Shown here: piece by piece, positions 8,324 through 16,690 of the stretch
How positions within the stretch are numbered: the stretch's first letter is position 1
How the letters are laid out: each line of letters starts with the position of its first letter
Origin: Shewanella zhangzhouensis
Lineage (GTDB): Bacteria > Pseudomonadota > Gammaproteobacteria > Enterobacterales > Shewanellaceae
NCBI RefSeq assembly: GCF_019457615.1
Contig: NZ_CP080414.1
Coordinates: 1,734,501 to 1,798,500 of the forward strand
Reading direction: 5' to 3'
DNA: 64,000 nt
The notes under the pieces: model-generated
What the model was told of the DNA's origin: nothing
Database searches by the model: none
What the model saw: the letters and a program-made list of their open reading frames with translations, nothing else
Made by a program: the position numbers and the translations under genes

Positions 8324-9682
8324 TTATTGTTGGCTGGCCTCTTGGCGTATGGCAAGCATTCCCTGATAGGCTTTGGCGCTGGATTTGAGTATGCGCTGCT
8401 GGGTCCCATAGTCTACATAAACCAGGCCAAAGCGCTTGCGGTAGCCTTCCGCCCACTCAAAGTTATCCATCAGGCTCCAGGCGAAGTAGCCTTTGATATC
8501 CACCCCCCGTTCGATAGCCTGATGAACGGCAAGCAGATGAGACTGCAAATAGTCCAGTCGCATGGGGTCGTGCACTGTGCCGTTAAGGGGCGCATCGTCT
8601 TCGGCGGCGCCATTTTCGGTGATGTAAATGGGCGGCAGGTTAAATTCCTGCGCCAGACCTGTCAGCAAGTCGGTAAAGGCCTGGGGACAAATCTCCCAAT
8701 CCATGGCAGTACGGGGCACATTATCGAGGCGCACTTCTTCAAAGCCGAGCGGGCCGCCTGCGCGGTAGACGTTACGGGTATAGTAGTTGATACCCAGGTA
8801 GTCGATTGGTGTACTGATGATATCCATGTCACCGGGCGCCACAACCGGGCGCTCATGGGGCTCCAGCTGGTTGATGATGTCCGGATAGCGGCCCTGAATC
8901 AGTGGCATCAAATACCAGGTGTTGTGATATTCATGGGCCAGCCTGGCGGCGTTGGCATCTTCGGTACTGGAGGTATATGGGTAGGCTGGGCTGAAATTAA
9001 GCACTATGCCCGCTTTGGCCTGTGGTGCTTCCCGGCGAAGCTCAGCCATTGCCATACCGTGGGCCAGCAGCAGATTGTGGGCGGCAGTGCGGCCCTGCTG
9101 ACGGCTCTTGTGGCCGGGGGCGTGAATACCTGCCTCATAGCCCAGAAAAGCGCTGCAAAATGGCTCATTCAGGGTTGAATAGGCATACACCCTATTGCCA
9201 AGGGCTTTGGCCACAATGGCAGCATACTTGGCAAAGGCCACGGCGGTGTCCCGATTCAGCCAGCCACCTTTATCCTCAAGATGTTGAGGTAAGTCCCAGT
9301 GGTAGAGGGTAACGAACACTTTAATGCCCAGGCGGCCGAGCTCATCGAGGAGATTAATGTAAAAGTCCATGCCGTGCTGGTTCACACTGCCATCCGGATG
9401 TAACACCCTTCCCCAACTGATGGACAGGCGGTAGGCATCCACCCCAAGGGAGGCAATCAGGTTCACATCATCACGCCAGAGCTTGACATGATCGCAGGCA
9501 ACCTGGCCATCCGAGCCATCGGCGATTTTGCCCGGGGTGTCGCAAAAGGTGTCCCAGATACAGCGCTGACGATGTTCGGCGTCGCCTTCAATTTGAAACG
9601 AGGCGGTGGCAACGCCAAATAAAAAATCTTTTTGCATCATTGCTGAATCACCCGGCAGGGTGAAATGCGAGAGTGTTGTCAT
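8324..9682 (-). CDS. bglA: GH1 family beta-glucosidase, cytoplasmic
   Basis: 452 residues, the full GH1 length, without a signal peptide. The TIM barrel carries both catalytic glutamates: acid/base E173 in TLNEP and nucleophile E356 in YITENG. Other conserved segments are the N-terminal FLFGVATASFQIEG, the YHWDLPQ segment and the late MDNFEWAEGY substrate loop. A shine-dalgarno AGGA lies 7 bases before the ATG at 9682. As first gene of the minus-strand operon it would hydrolyse cellobiose or other beta-glucosides imported by the next gene's symporter, yielding glucose for the ROK kinase of the divergent operon. The GH1 family also includes beta-galactosidases and 6-phospho-beta-glucosidases; no PTS gene is nearby, which favours the unphosphorylated substrate. 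Confidence 0.93.
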   Translation of the reverse strand: MTTLSHFTLPGDSAMMQKDFLFGVATASFQIEGDAEHRQRCIWDTFCDTPGKIADGSDGQVACDHVKLWRDDVNLIASLGVDAYRLSISWGRVLHPDGSVNQHGMDFYINLLDELGRLGIKVFVTLYHWDLPQHLEDKGGWLNRDTAVAFAKYAAIVAKALGNRVYAYSTLNEPFCSAFLGYEAGIHAPGHKSRQQGRTAAHNLLLAHGMAMAELRREAPQAKAGIVLNFSPAYPYTSSTEDANAARLAHEYHNTWYLMPLIQGRYPDIINQLEPHERPVVAPGDMDIISTPIDYLGINYYTRNVYRAGGPLGFEEVRLDNVPRTAMDWEICPQAFTDLLTGLAQEFNLPPIYITENGAAEDDAPLNGTVHDPMRLDYLQSHLLAVHQAIERGVDIKGYFAWSLMDNFEWAEGYRKRFGLVYVDYGTQQRILKSSAKAYQGMLAIRQEASQQ

Positions 9683-9753
9683 CGTTATCCTTTTTCCAGA
9701 TCTCAGCCTTGCGCCCTTGACCCTGGCTCCCTGTGACGGCGTTTCAGCGCAGG

Positions 9754-9769
9754 GTTTTACCGGTAAAAC
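9754..9769. promoter_or_regulatory. Second perfect palindrome in the divergent sugar promoter region
   Basis: GTTTTACCGGTAAAAC is an exact 16-bp palindrome four bases upstream of the -35 hexamer of the plus-strand promoter and 72 bases before the GH1 start. It differs from the LacI-type operator 30 bases away. The position would suit an activator of the plus-strand operon or a repressor of the minus-strand one. The binding protein is unknown. Confidence 0.5.
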
Positions 9770-9772
9770 AAG

Positions 9773-9815
9773 TTGACAAGGGTTACCGCAATGTTAAAAA
9801 TGAAAGCGCTTACAT
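9773..9815 (+). promoter_or_regulatory. Promoter and LacI-type operator of the FucP/GluP-GH3-ROK operon
   Basis: TTGACA (9773-9778), a 16-base spacer and TAAAAA (9795-9800) are followed by ATGAAAGCGCTTACAT (9800-9815), which matches the perfect operator at 5765-5780 at 15 of 16 positions. The layout repeats that of the TonB receptor promoter, with the operator over the transcription start. The same site is about 120 bases from the divergent GH1 start and may serve both directions. Confidence 0.8.
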
Positions 9816-9909
9816 TAATCTAGTGGCAGAATAGCCAAAGGTCAATCGCCAAAGCGGTGGACACTGTAAATCCGAAAGAAGCAAACCCGAAAATACAAGG
9901 GGAGAACTC

Positions 9910-11157
9910 ATGGCAACTGTACCTATTGCCAACACCAATCAGGCAAACGCGGCCGGCGCAGAGAACTATCGTTTTGCGCTCGGATCACTCACCACATTGT
10001 TTTTTATGTGGGGCTTTATCACCTGTCTTAACGACATCCTTATTCCGCATTTGAAAGCGGTATTCAGCCTGAACTATGCCCAGGCGATGTTGATCCAGTT
10101 TTGCTTCTTCGGCGCCTATTTTCTGGTGTCGGTGCCGGCCGGAGCCCTGGTAAAACGCCTCGGTTATCAAAAGGGCATAGTAGTTGGCTTGTTAACCGCG
10201 GCGCTGGGCTGCGGTCTGTTTTATCCGGCGGCGGTATCGGCCACTTACGGCGTATTCCTGGGGGCGCTGTTTGTGCTTGCCAGCGGTATTACCGTGCTGC
10301 AGGTGGCGGCCAATCCCTATGTTACGGCGCTGGGACCGGTGCAAACTGCTTCGAGTCGTTTGACCTTGACCCAGGCCTTTAACTCCCTTGGCACCACCAT
10401 AGCCCCGGCCTTTGGCTCTGTGCTTATCCTGTCGGTTGCCGTTGGCGCCTCTGCCGAGGCAGAAGCCGATGCGGTCAAGCTGCCTTATCTTTTGCTGTGC
10501 GGCATGCTGATAGTGCTGGCAGTGGTGTTTGCACTGCTGAAACTGCCCCATATTCATGACCAGGAAGATGAAGTCACAAGCAGCGGTCACAGTGCCCTGA
10601 GCCATCGCCATCTGGTGCTCGGCGCCATCGGGATATTCGTTTACGTGGGCGGTGAAGTGGCCATTGGCAGCTTTTTGGTGAACTTTTTGGGTGAATCCCA
10701 TGTGGCGGGCATGGCCGAGGCCGATGCGGCCCATTACATCGCCTTTTACTGGGGCGGCGCCATGTTAGGGCGCTTTATCGGTGCGGCCGTGATGCAAAAA
10801 GTGGATGCCGGCAAGGTGCTGGGCTTCAATGCCACTATGGCGGCGCTCTTGGTGCTGGTTGCCATGAACAGCAGCGGCGCCCTTGCCATGTGGGCGATTC
10901 TGGCAGTGGGGCTGTTTAACTCCATCATGTTCCCGACCATCTTCAGTCTGGCACTGAAAAATCTGGGTCCGGCGACCGCTCAGGGTTCCGGCATTCTGTG
11001 TCTGGCGATTGTAGGCGGCGCTTTGGTGCCTTTGCTGCAGGGGCTTCTGGCGGATTCTGTTGGCCTGTCAGCCTCCTTTATCCTGCCGGTGCTGTGCTAC
11101 GGCTACATCCTTTTCTATGGTCTGAAGGGCTCTGTACCCAGGGAGGCGGGTCAATGA
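9910..11157 (+). CDS. gluP: FucP/GluP-type sugar:H+ symporter (MFS)
   Basis: 415 residues with 12 predicted membrane segments. The FucP/GluP subfamily signature is plain: LTTLFFMWGFITCLNDILIP at the start, QANPYV-like VAANPYVTALGP mid-protein, and LTLTQAFNSLGTTIAPAFGS. GGGGAG lies upstream of the ATG. First gene of the plus-strand operon under the LacI-type operator, it overlaps the GH3 gene by an ATGA junction. Likely a glucose (or glucose/galactose) proton symporter that takes up sugar released in the periplasm by the exported GH3 enzyme. The family also includes fucose and N-acetylglucosamine carriers; the GH3 coupling favours glucose. Confidence 0.88.
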   Translation: MATVPIANTNQANAAGAENYRFALGSLTTLFFMWGFITCLNDILIPHLKAVFSLNYAQAMLIQFCFFGAYFLVSVPAGALVKRLGYQKGIVVGLLTAALGCGLFYPAAVSATYGVFLGALFVLASGITVLQVAANPYVTALGPVQTASSRLTLTQAFNSLGTTIAPAFGSVLILSVAVGASAEAEADAVKLPYLLLCGMLIVLAVVFALLKLPHIHDQEDEVTSSGHSALSHRHLVLGAIGIFVYVGGEVAIGSFLVNFLGESHVAGMAEADAAHYIAFYWGGAMLGRFIGAAVMQKVDAGKVLGFNATMAALLVLVAMNSSGALAMWAILAVGLFNSIMFPTIFSLALKNLGPATAQGSGILCLAIVGGALVPLLQGLLADSVGLSASFILPVLCYGYILFYGLKGSVPREAGQ

Positions 11158-13733
11158 AGTTTGCATTATCCAAAACCACGGTAGCCCTTGCCTGTGTTCT
11201 TGGCGGCGTCATGTCAGGCAAGGTGAGCGCAGCAGAGCCGACGTCACTGACCGAGCGGGACGTTAATCGCTGGCCAAAGGCCGTGTATCAGGCCCCAAAA
11301 CAGGCGGATGTAGAGGCAGAGGTCAATAAGTTGCTGGCTGCAATGACACTGGAGCAAAAAGTAGCGCAAATTATCCAGCCGGAAATTCGCGACTTTGGCG
11401 TCGAGGACATGCGCCGCTATGGCTTTGGCTCCTTTCTCAATGGTGGCGGCTCATTCCCCGGTAATAACAACAGGGCAAAGGCCGCCGACTGGGTGGCGCT
11501 GGCCGACCAGATGTACCATGCTGCCATGGATGACAGTATCGATGGCATCGCCATCCCGCCCATGTGGGGCACAGATGCTGTTCACGGTCATGGCAATGTG
11601 TTTGGCGCCACCTTATTCCCCCACAACATTGGCCTGGGTGCAACGCAAAACCCCCAGCTGATTAAGGCCATCGCCGCGGCCACGGCCAAAGAAGTGCGCG
11701 CAACCGGTATTGATTGGGTGTTCGCGCCCACCGTGGCCCTGGTGGATAACCTGCGTTGGGGTCGCACTTATGAAGGTTACGCCCGGGATCCAGAGCTGAT
11801 TGAACGCTACGCGGAAGCCTTTGTGGATGGCATGCAGGGCGAGGGTAAAAGCTGGCTTGGCGAAGATTACACCCTGGCCACCGCCAAACACTTTATCGGC
11901 GATGGCGGCACTGAGAATGGTGACGATCGCGGTGATACCAGGGTAGATGAAAACACCCTGATTGCCCGTCATGGTCAGGGCTACGTGGGTGCGCTGGGTC
12001 ATGGGGTGCAAACCGTGATGGCCTCCTTTAACAGCTGGAACGGCGAAAAGCTCCACGGCAGTAAATACCTGCTTACCGATGTGCTTAAAGAGCGCATGGG
12101 ATTTGATGGGATAGTGGTTGGCGATTGGCTGGGTCATGGCTTTGTGCCGGGCTGCAGTTACGAGCGCTGTGCTGAAGCCGTGAATGCCGGTGTGGACATA
12201 CTGATGGCGCCGGGGGACAGCTGGAAAGCGCTCTATGCCAATACCATCGAGGATGTGAAATCCGGGGTCTTGCCGCTTTCCCGTCTTGATGATGCGGTGA
12301 AGCGCGTGTTGCGGGTAAAACTGCGCGCTGGTCTGTTTGACAACAAAGCGCCGTCAGCTAACCCCTATGCCGGTAAACAGGAATGGATAGGGCATCCAGA
12401 GCACCGTGCCATTGCCCGTCAGGCCGTTGCCGAGTCCCTGGTGCTGCTGAAAAACAATCGCCCAGCCAATGGGGTGCGCCCTGTGCTGCCCATTGCTGCC
12501 AATGCCAGAGTATTGGTGGTGGGCGAGGGCGCTGACAGTATTCCCCAGCAGTCAGGTGGCTGGAGCATGACCTGGCAGGGAACTGAAGTGACCAACGCCG
12601 ATTTCCCCGGCGCCACCAGCATTTTTGCCGGTATCAAGGCGGCGCTGAACGCCGCTGGCGGTGATGCCCTCCTGAGTTCAGATGGCAGTATCCCCGTGGG
12701 ATTTAAGCCCGATGTGGTCATCGCCGTTTATGGTGAGCAACCCTACGCCGAAGGCAACGGCGATTTGGATAACCTCGAGTATCAGCGCGCTGACAAGCGT
12801 TCATTGGCCATGCTTAATGCTCTGAAGGAAACAGGATTACCTCTGGTGTCCGTGGTCTTGTCCGGCAGACCGCTGTGGATGAACCCTGAAATCAACGTAT
12901 CCGATGCCTTTGTGGCCGCCTGGCTGCCCGGCAGCGAAGGTGCGGGTGTGGCAGATGTACTGATTGGCGATAAAAACGCAAAGCCGCGAACCGACTTCAA
13001 GGGGCGCATGCCCTTCCCATGGCCCGCCACCCCGGCCGCCGATGGCTTCGTGTCTGACGCCGGTAGTGCAGGGCAAATTCAGCCCAAGCCCCTGCTCAGC
13101 CTCTGGCAGGGTTTTGATTATCAGACTCATGGGACACTTGCCAGACTCAGCGAGGACAACGGCAGCTCTGAGGCGGATAACCGACTGGCGATTTTCGATA
13201 AAGCCATCAAGGCGCCCTGGCATTTGGCCGTGGGGGACGATAAGGGGCTACATCGCGTCGGCGCCGGTCTTTGGCAGCAGGGCCCCTGGGCCGTGCGCAG
13301 TGTGAATCGCATTGTGCAGGAAGATGCCCGCCGGTTTGAGTTCGGCGCCGCCGGTACCCTCAGTTTCCGTGATGATTTCACCCTGGATTTGCGCCGCTTT
13401 GCGCCCGACTCATCGATGCTTTCCTTCGATATTGCTTTGGCTGCCTTGCCCGGCAAATTGCAGCTGTCGATGGTTTGTGAAGGTGGCTGTCGTCAGGCCG
13501 TGGACTTGTCCGGGCAGTTAAAAACCGATGGCCAGTGGCAGCGAGTGGAAGTACCTCTGTCATGTTTCGGGGTAACGGCCGACGAGCTGGCACGCACTTT
13601 CAGCCCCATGACCCTCTCGCTTCCCCAGGGCGGTACCCTGACGTTGGCGAATATCAGCCTCGAAGGGATTGTCCAACAGGATGAGCCTGCCAAGGCGCTG
13701 GAATGTGGACTGCCGCTGGTCAGCGACAAATGA
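11154..13733 (+). CDS. bglX: GH3 family beta-glucosidase / exo-beta-glucanase, exported
   Basis: The start is placed at 11154, overlapping the upstream stop codon (ATGA) and preceded by GGGAGG, rather than at the longer upstream frame. The product is 859 residues with a signal peptide (MKFALSKTTVALACVLGG to VSAAEP). The GH3 N-domain includes MTLEQKVAQIIQPE, WGTDAVHGHGNV, TAKHFIGDGGTENG and the nucleophile region VVGDWLGH, with Asp324 as nucleophile. The GH3 C-domain follows (ESLVLLKNN, PIAANARVLVVGEGAD, VVLSGRPLW, AAWLPGSEG), and a further C-terminal region of roughly 170 residues has a carbohydrate-binding-like beta-sandwich look. Export suggests periplasmic hydrolysis of oligosaccharides delivered by the TonB receptors, giving glucose for the symporter encoded just upstream. 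Confidence 0.92.
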   Translation: MKFALSKTTVALACVLGGVMSGKVSAAEPTSLTERDVNRWPKAVYQAPKQADVEAEVNKLLAAMTLEQKVAQIIQPEIRDFGVEDMRRYGFGSFLNGGGSFPGNNNRAKAADWVALADQMYHAAMDDSIDGIAIPPMWGTDAVHGHGNVFGATLFPHNIGLGATQNPQLIKAIAAATAKEVRATGIDWVFAPTVALVDNLRWGRTYEGYARDPELIERYAEAFVDGMQGEGKSWLGEDYTLATAKHFIGDGGTENGDDRGDTRVDENTLIARHGQGYVGALGHGVQTVMASFNSWNGEKLHGSKYLLTDVLKERMGFDGIVVGDWLGHGFVPGCSYERCAEAVNAGVDILMAPGDSWKALYANTIEDVKSGVLPLSRLDDAVKRVLRVKLRAGLFDNKAPSANPYAGKQEWIGHPEHRAIARQAVAESLVLLKNNRPANGVRPVLPIAANARVLVVGEGADSIPQQSGGWSMTWQGTEVTNADFPGATSIFAGIKAALNAAGGDALLSSDGSIPVGFKPDVVIAVYGEQPYAEGNGDLDNLEYQRADKRSLAMLNALKETGLPLVSVVLSGRPLWMNPEINVSDAFVAAWLPGSEGAGVADVLIGDKNAKPRTDFKGRMPFPWPATPAADGFVSDAGSAGQIQPKPLLSLWQGFDYQTHGTLARLSEDNGSSEADNRLAIFDKAIKAPWHLAVGDDKGLHRVGAGLWQQGPWAVRSVNRIVQEDARRFEFGAAGTLSFRDDFTLDLRRFAPDSSMLSFDIALAALPGKLQLSMVCEGGCRQAVDLSGQLKTDGQWQRVEVPLSCFGVTADELARTFSPMTLSLPQGGTLTLANISLEGIVQQDEPAKALECGLPLVSDK

Positions 13734-13829
13734 CCGCACTGAGCATGAGCATGAGCACTGAGAATTGGCAGGGGCAGGGGCATGACAAGCTGCGCTGAGA
13801 TGAAAAACACCATCGACATGGAGAAAGAG

Positions 13830-14765
13830 ATGTATCGCTCTGGGATTGATTTGGGCGGCACCAAGATTGAATTGGTGACCTTGAATGGGAAGGGGGAGGA
13901 GGTATTTCGCAAGCGTGTACCTACGCCCAAGGACTACCGAGCGACCCTTGAAGCGGTTGCTGGCTTGGTGCATGACTCTGAAATGGAAACCGGACAGGTC
14001 TCCAGTGTGGGGATTGGCATTCCCGGTGTGGTGTCTGCAGTTACCGGCAGGGTAAAGAACTCCAATGCCGTATGGCTGAACGGACAGCCGATGGATAAGG
14101 ACCTCGGTGCCATGCTGGGCCGGGAAGTGCGTATTGCCAACGACGCCAATTGCTTTGCGGTGTCGGAGTCAGTGGACGGTGGCGGCGCCGGTAAAACGTT
14201 GGTATTTGGTGCCATTCTTGGCACCGGCTGCGGCGCAGGTATTGCGATTAATCACAAGGTACATGGTGGTGGTAACGGCATTGGCGGTGAATGGGGTCAT
14301 AATCCGCTGCCGTGGATGACGGCAGATGAGTTCAACTCCACCCGCTGTTTCTGCGGCAATGCCGATTGCATCGAGACCTTTGTTTCCGGCACAGGCTTTG
14401 TGCGTGATTTTCGCGCCCACGGGGGAGAGGCCGCAAGCGGCATTGAAATCGTGGCGCTGATGGGCAAGGGCGACCCCCTCGCCGAAGCGGCGTTCGGCCG
14501 CTTTATCGACCGTCTGGCACGGGCGCTGGCCCACGTTATCAACCTGCTTGACCCGGACGTGATTGTCCTTGGCGGCGGCGTGTCCAATATCGATGAGATT
14601 TACGAGTATCTGCCAGCCCTGCTGCCCAAGTACGTGCTGGGCGGCGAGTGTGCCACCAAAGTGGTCAAAAATCATCACGGTGCCTCCTCAGGGGTACGCG
14701 GTGCGGCCTGGTTGTGGGCACCCGGTGAACAGGCGGCCTTGCCGGGCTTGCTGGAACGCAAATAA
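13830..14765 (+). CDS. ROK-family hexokinase, Mak (fructokinase)-like
   Basis: Start chosen at 13830 (MYRSGIDLGGTK) because GGAGAAAGAG precedes it and the family N-terminus begins there; an upstream ATG at 13782 would add 16 unlikely residues. 311 residues. Visible motifs are the phosphate-binding DLGGTKIE, VGIGIPGVVS, ANDANCFAVSE, GTGCGAGIAI, the GEWGHNPLPW substrate loop and the zinc site CFCGNADCIE (about residues 173-182). The pattern from N- to C-terminus is that of E. coli Mak (manno/fructokinase), yet the operon yields glucose. It is likely the glucokinase of this regulon or a broad hexokinase. It follows the GH3 gene by about 95 bases and is closed by a terminator. Confidence 0.85.
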   Translation: MYRSGIDLGGTKIELVTLNGKGEEVFRKRVPTPKDYRATLEAVAGLVHDSEMETGQVSSVGIGIPGVVSAVTGRVKNSNAVWLNGQPMDKDLGAMLGREVRIANDANCFAVSESVDGGGAGKTLVFGAILGTGCGAGIAINHKVHGGGNGIGGEWGHNPLPWMTADEFNSTRCFCGNADCIETFVSGTGFVRDFRAHGGEAASGIEIVALMGKGDPLAEAAFGRFIDRLARALAHVINLLDPDVIVLGGGVSNIDEIYEYLPALLPKYVLGGECATKVVKNHHGASSGVRGAAWLWAPGEQAALPGLLERK

Positions 14766-14832
14766 GGGGGCTGGTCACGCCGAACAAGTGGACAGTGTTC
14801 GTGCTGCCAAATGAAAGAGGTTTGTTGCTTAT

Positions 14833-14910
14833 CCCTCATGGATGAGGGCTTTTATGTGCTTATGCCGTTGGGCGCCCCGGTCGTAACGACCGACATGGGC
14901 GCCGTTTTTT
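14833..14910 (+). terminator. Tandem terminator hairpins ending the ROK operon
   Basis: A 7-bp hairpin (CCCTCAT/ATGAGGG, 14833-14848) with a short T run is followed by a larger branched hairpin. Its outer stem is GGCGCCC (14871-14877) with GGGCGCC (14897-14903), its inner stem CGGTCG/CGACCG (14878-14892), and it ends in T6. The remainder of the 14,766-15,074 gap shows no gene. Confidence 0.75.
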
Positions 14911-15074
14911 ATTTTGCACAGGGTGTTTTTGAAAATGCCTGGTTGGCGTTGTAAAACGGCTGGCATGCGGTCAGAATAGCGCGCTTGCTGCCAAGTCGAT
15001 TTGGCCTTAAGTATTGGTTGTATGTTACTGAATCTGTTCGTTGGTTTTGGATATTGAGTGCCTTGGGGGAAAAA

Positions 15075-15971
15075 TTGGCCAATCTGATGTTATTGTTGGC
15101 GGCGGCCATTTGGGGCTTTGGCTTTGTGGCGCAGCGACTGGGAATGGAAAGCCTTGAGCCTTTTGCATTCAATGGGTTGCGTTTTATTATCGGTGCGATA
15201 AGTCTGTTGCCGCTGATTTGGTTTTTAAAGGCACGAGGCCGGGTAAAGGGCTCGGGGGAGACTGGTTTTTGGCGCCGGGCACTGGTGGGCTCCCTTGGCT
15301 GTGGTGGCATTTTATTTATCGCGGCATCATTTCAGCAGGTGGGGCTGCTGCACACCACCGCAGCCAACGCCGGATTTATCACCGGCCTATATATAGTGCT
15401 GGTGCCTGTGCTGGGGATCATGCTTAAGCACAGCACGGGACTCAATACCTGGCTTGGCTGCGCCATTGCTGTGGTGGGGTTGTATTTTTTAAGCGTGGGT
15501 GATGACTTTACCATCTCCTTTGGTGATGCCCTGCAGCTTGTTGGCGCACTCTTTTGGGCAATGCATATATTGGCAGTGGATCACTACGCCACCCGCATAG
15601 CGCCTGTGGTGCTGGCCTGTGGCCAATTCCTGGTGTGTGCGCTGGCGAGCTTTGTGGTGTCCTTAATGATGGAAACCACCACGCTGGAAGGTGTGCAGGC
15701 GGCCTGGGGCTCTCTGGCATACGCAGGCCTTATCTCTGTAGGCGTGGCGTACACCCTGCAGGTGCTGGCGCAGAAACACGCCCATCCTGCCCACGCGGCA
15801 ATTATTTTGAGCCTCGAAACCGTGTTTGCGGCCATCGGCGGGATGCTGTTTCTCGATGAAACCCTGGGAGCGCGAGCACTGTTTGGCTGCGGGCTGATGC
15901 TCTTTGGAATGCTGGTCAGCCAGATACCCTTAAGGTATCTGGTTAAATCAAGGCACCAAAAGGTGCCCTAG
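15075..15971 (+). CDS. EamA-family (DMT superfamily) permease
   Basis: Ten hydrophobic segments in two EamA halves. First half: LANLMLLLAAAIWGFGFVAQ, FNGLRFIIGAISLLP, HTTAANAGFITGLYIVLVP. Second half: LQLVGALFWAMHILAVDHYA to LETVFAAIGGMLFLDETLG. The start is uncertain because the frame stays open upstream with only TTG candidates. TTG at 15075 is preferred, as GGGGGA lies 5 bases upstream and the resulting 298 residues begin directly at helix 1, as usual in the family; alternatives are TTG at 15054 or 14985. Probably exports a metabolite or amino acid; no substrate can be read from the sequence. It converges on gcvR with 6 bases between stops, and a GGCACC-AAAA-GGTGCC hairpin (15952-15967) overlaps its last codons. 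Confidence 0.85.
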   Translation: MANLMLLLAAAIWGFGFVAQRLGMESLEPFAFNGLRFIIGAISLLPLIWFLKARGRVKGSGETGFWRRALVGSLGCGGILFIAASFQQVGLLHTTAANAGFITGLYIVLVPVLGIMLKHSTGLNTWLGCAIAVVGLYFLSVGDDFTISFGDALQLVGALFWAMHILAVDHYATRIAPVVLACGQFLVCALASFVVSLMMETTTLEGVQAAWGSLAYAGLISVGVAYTLQVLAQKHAHPAHAAIILSLETVFAAIGGMLFLDETLGARALFGCGLMLFGMLVSQIPLRYLVKSRHQKVP

Positions 15972-15977
15972 GCCTGC

Positions 15978-16478
15978 TCAGTTGCTGACAGGGTCCAGTA
16001 CCACATCATCGCCGATGCGGTAGAGGGATTCGGTCAGCAGCTCCTGTTTGGCGATGTCATCCATCCCCAGCACAAAGGTCGCGCGAAACAGGGCGACACC
16101 CGTGTGGCTGGCACTCTCAAATTGACTGGAAAACTGCTCGATATTAATACCAAGGGCATTGATTTTATTTGAAATATCCAGCACCAGTCCGGGTCTGTCG
16201 TAGGCCACTAGGCTGTAGCTTCGTTTAAAGGCTGGTGGTTTGCCCGCCCGGGTACTGGCGTGGGTCAGGGTCAGGCCATCGATGCATTCGAGATTTTCTA
16301 TCAGCGGGTCCCAATTATCGGACGGGATCTCCAGCATTATGATGGCGGCAAAAATACCGTCGATATGGCGCAGCTCTGAATCCAGCCAGTTGCCGCCATG
16401 GCGGCTCACGGCATGGGCAATCTGCTCAACCAATCCGGTTCTGTCCGGGGCCTGCAGTGTGATGAGGTATCTCAGCAT
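15978..16478 (-). CDS. gcvR: ACT-domain glycine cleavage system regulator GcvR
   Basis: Start at 16478 (MLRYLITLQAPDRTGLVEQ) gives 166 residues, near the E. coli GcvR length; the extra upstream codons of the longest frame lack the family pattern. Two ACT domains are visible. One covers residues 1-75 (LITLQAPDRTGLVEQIAHAV, DGIFAAIIMLEI). The other covers about 90-165 (YSLVAYDRPGLVLDISNKI, FESASHTGVALFRATFVLGM). In E. coli GcvR binds glycine and inhibits the activator GcvA. No gcv gene is in the window, so the gene acts in trans. It is divergent from pstC. Confidence 0.8.
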   Translation of the reverse strand: MLRYLITLQAPDRTGLVEQIAHAVSRHGGNWLDSELRHIDGIFAAIIMLEIPSDNWDPLIENLECIDGLTLTHASTRAGKPPAFKRSYSLVAYDRPGLVLDISNKINALGINIEQFSSQFESASHTGVALFRATFVLGMDDIAKQELLTESLYRIGDDVVLDPVSN

Positions 16479-16565
16479 TGCGCGCTTACTCCTTGTGTTT
16501 GCTACAAAATAAAGACAGAGTTGCAGATGATCTTTTGGCGGCTTGGGTCTATGGTCGTAACACAA

Positions 16566-16588
16566 CTGTCATATTGACGTCATATAAT
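16566..16588 (+). promoter_or_regulatory. Pho-box-like promoter upstream of pstC
   Basis: CTGTCAT (16566-16572), a 4-base gap and ACGTCAT (16577-16583, five of seven matches to CTGTCAT) fit the PhoB direct-repeat pattern of 11-bp period. TATAAT (16583-16588) is adjacent. No good -35 hexamer is present, as expected for a PhoB-activated promoter. The -10 is closer to the box than usual in E. coli, so the exact start is uncertain. Confidence 0.5.
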
Positions 16589-16690
16589 GGCGGCCATTCC
16601 AGGTTGGGTCGCTCCGATGATTAATTGTTAGCACAGCAAATCGGCGCTGCCCAGCGAAAAGAGCTCAGGCCAATCAATCAGAGGTTATGA

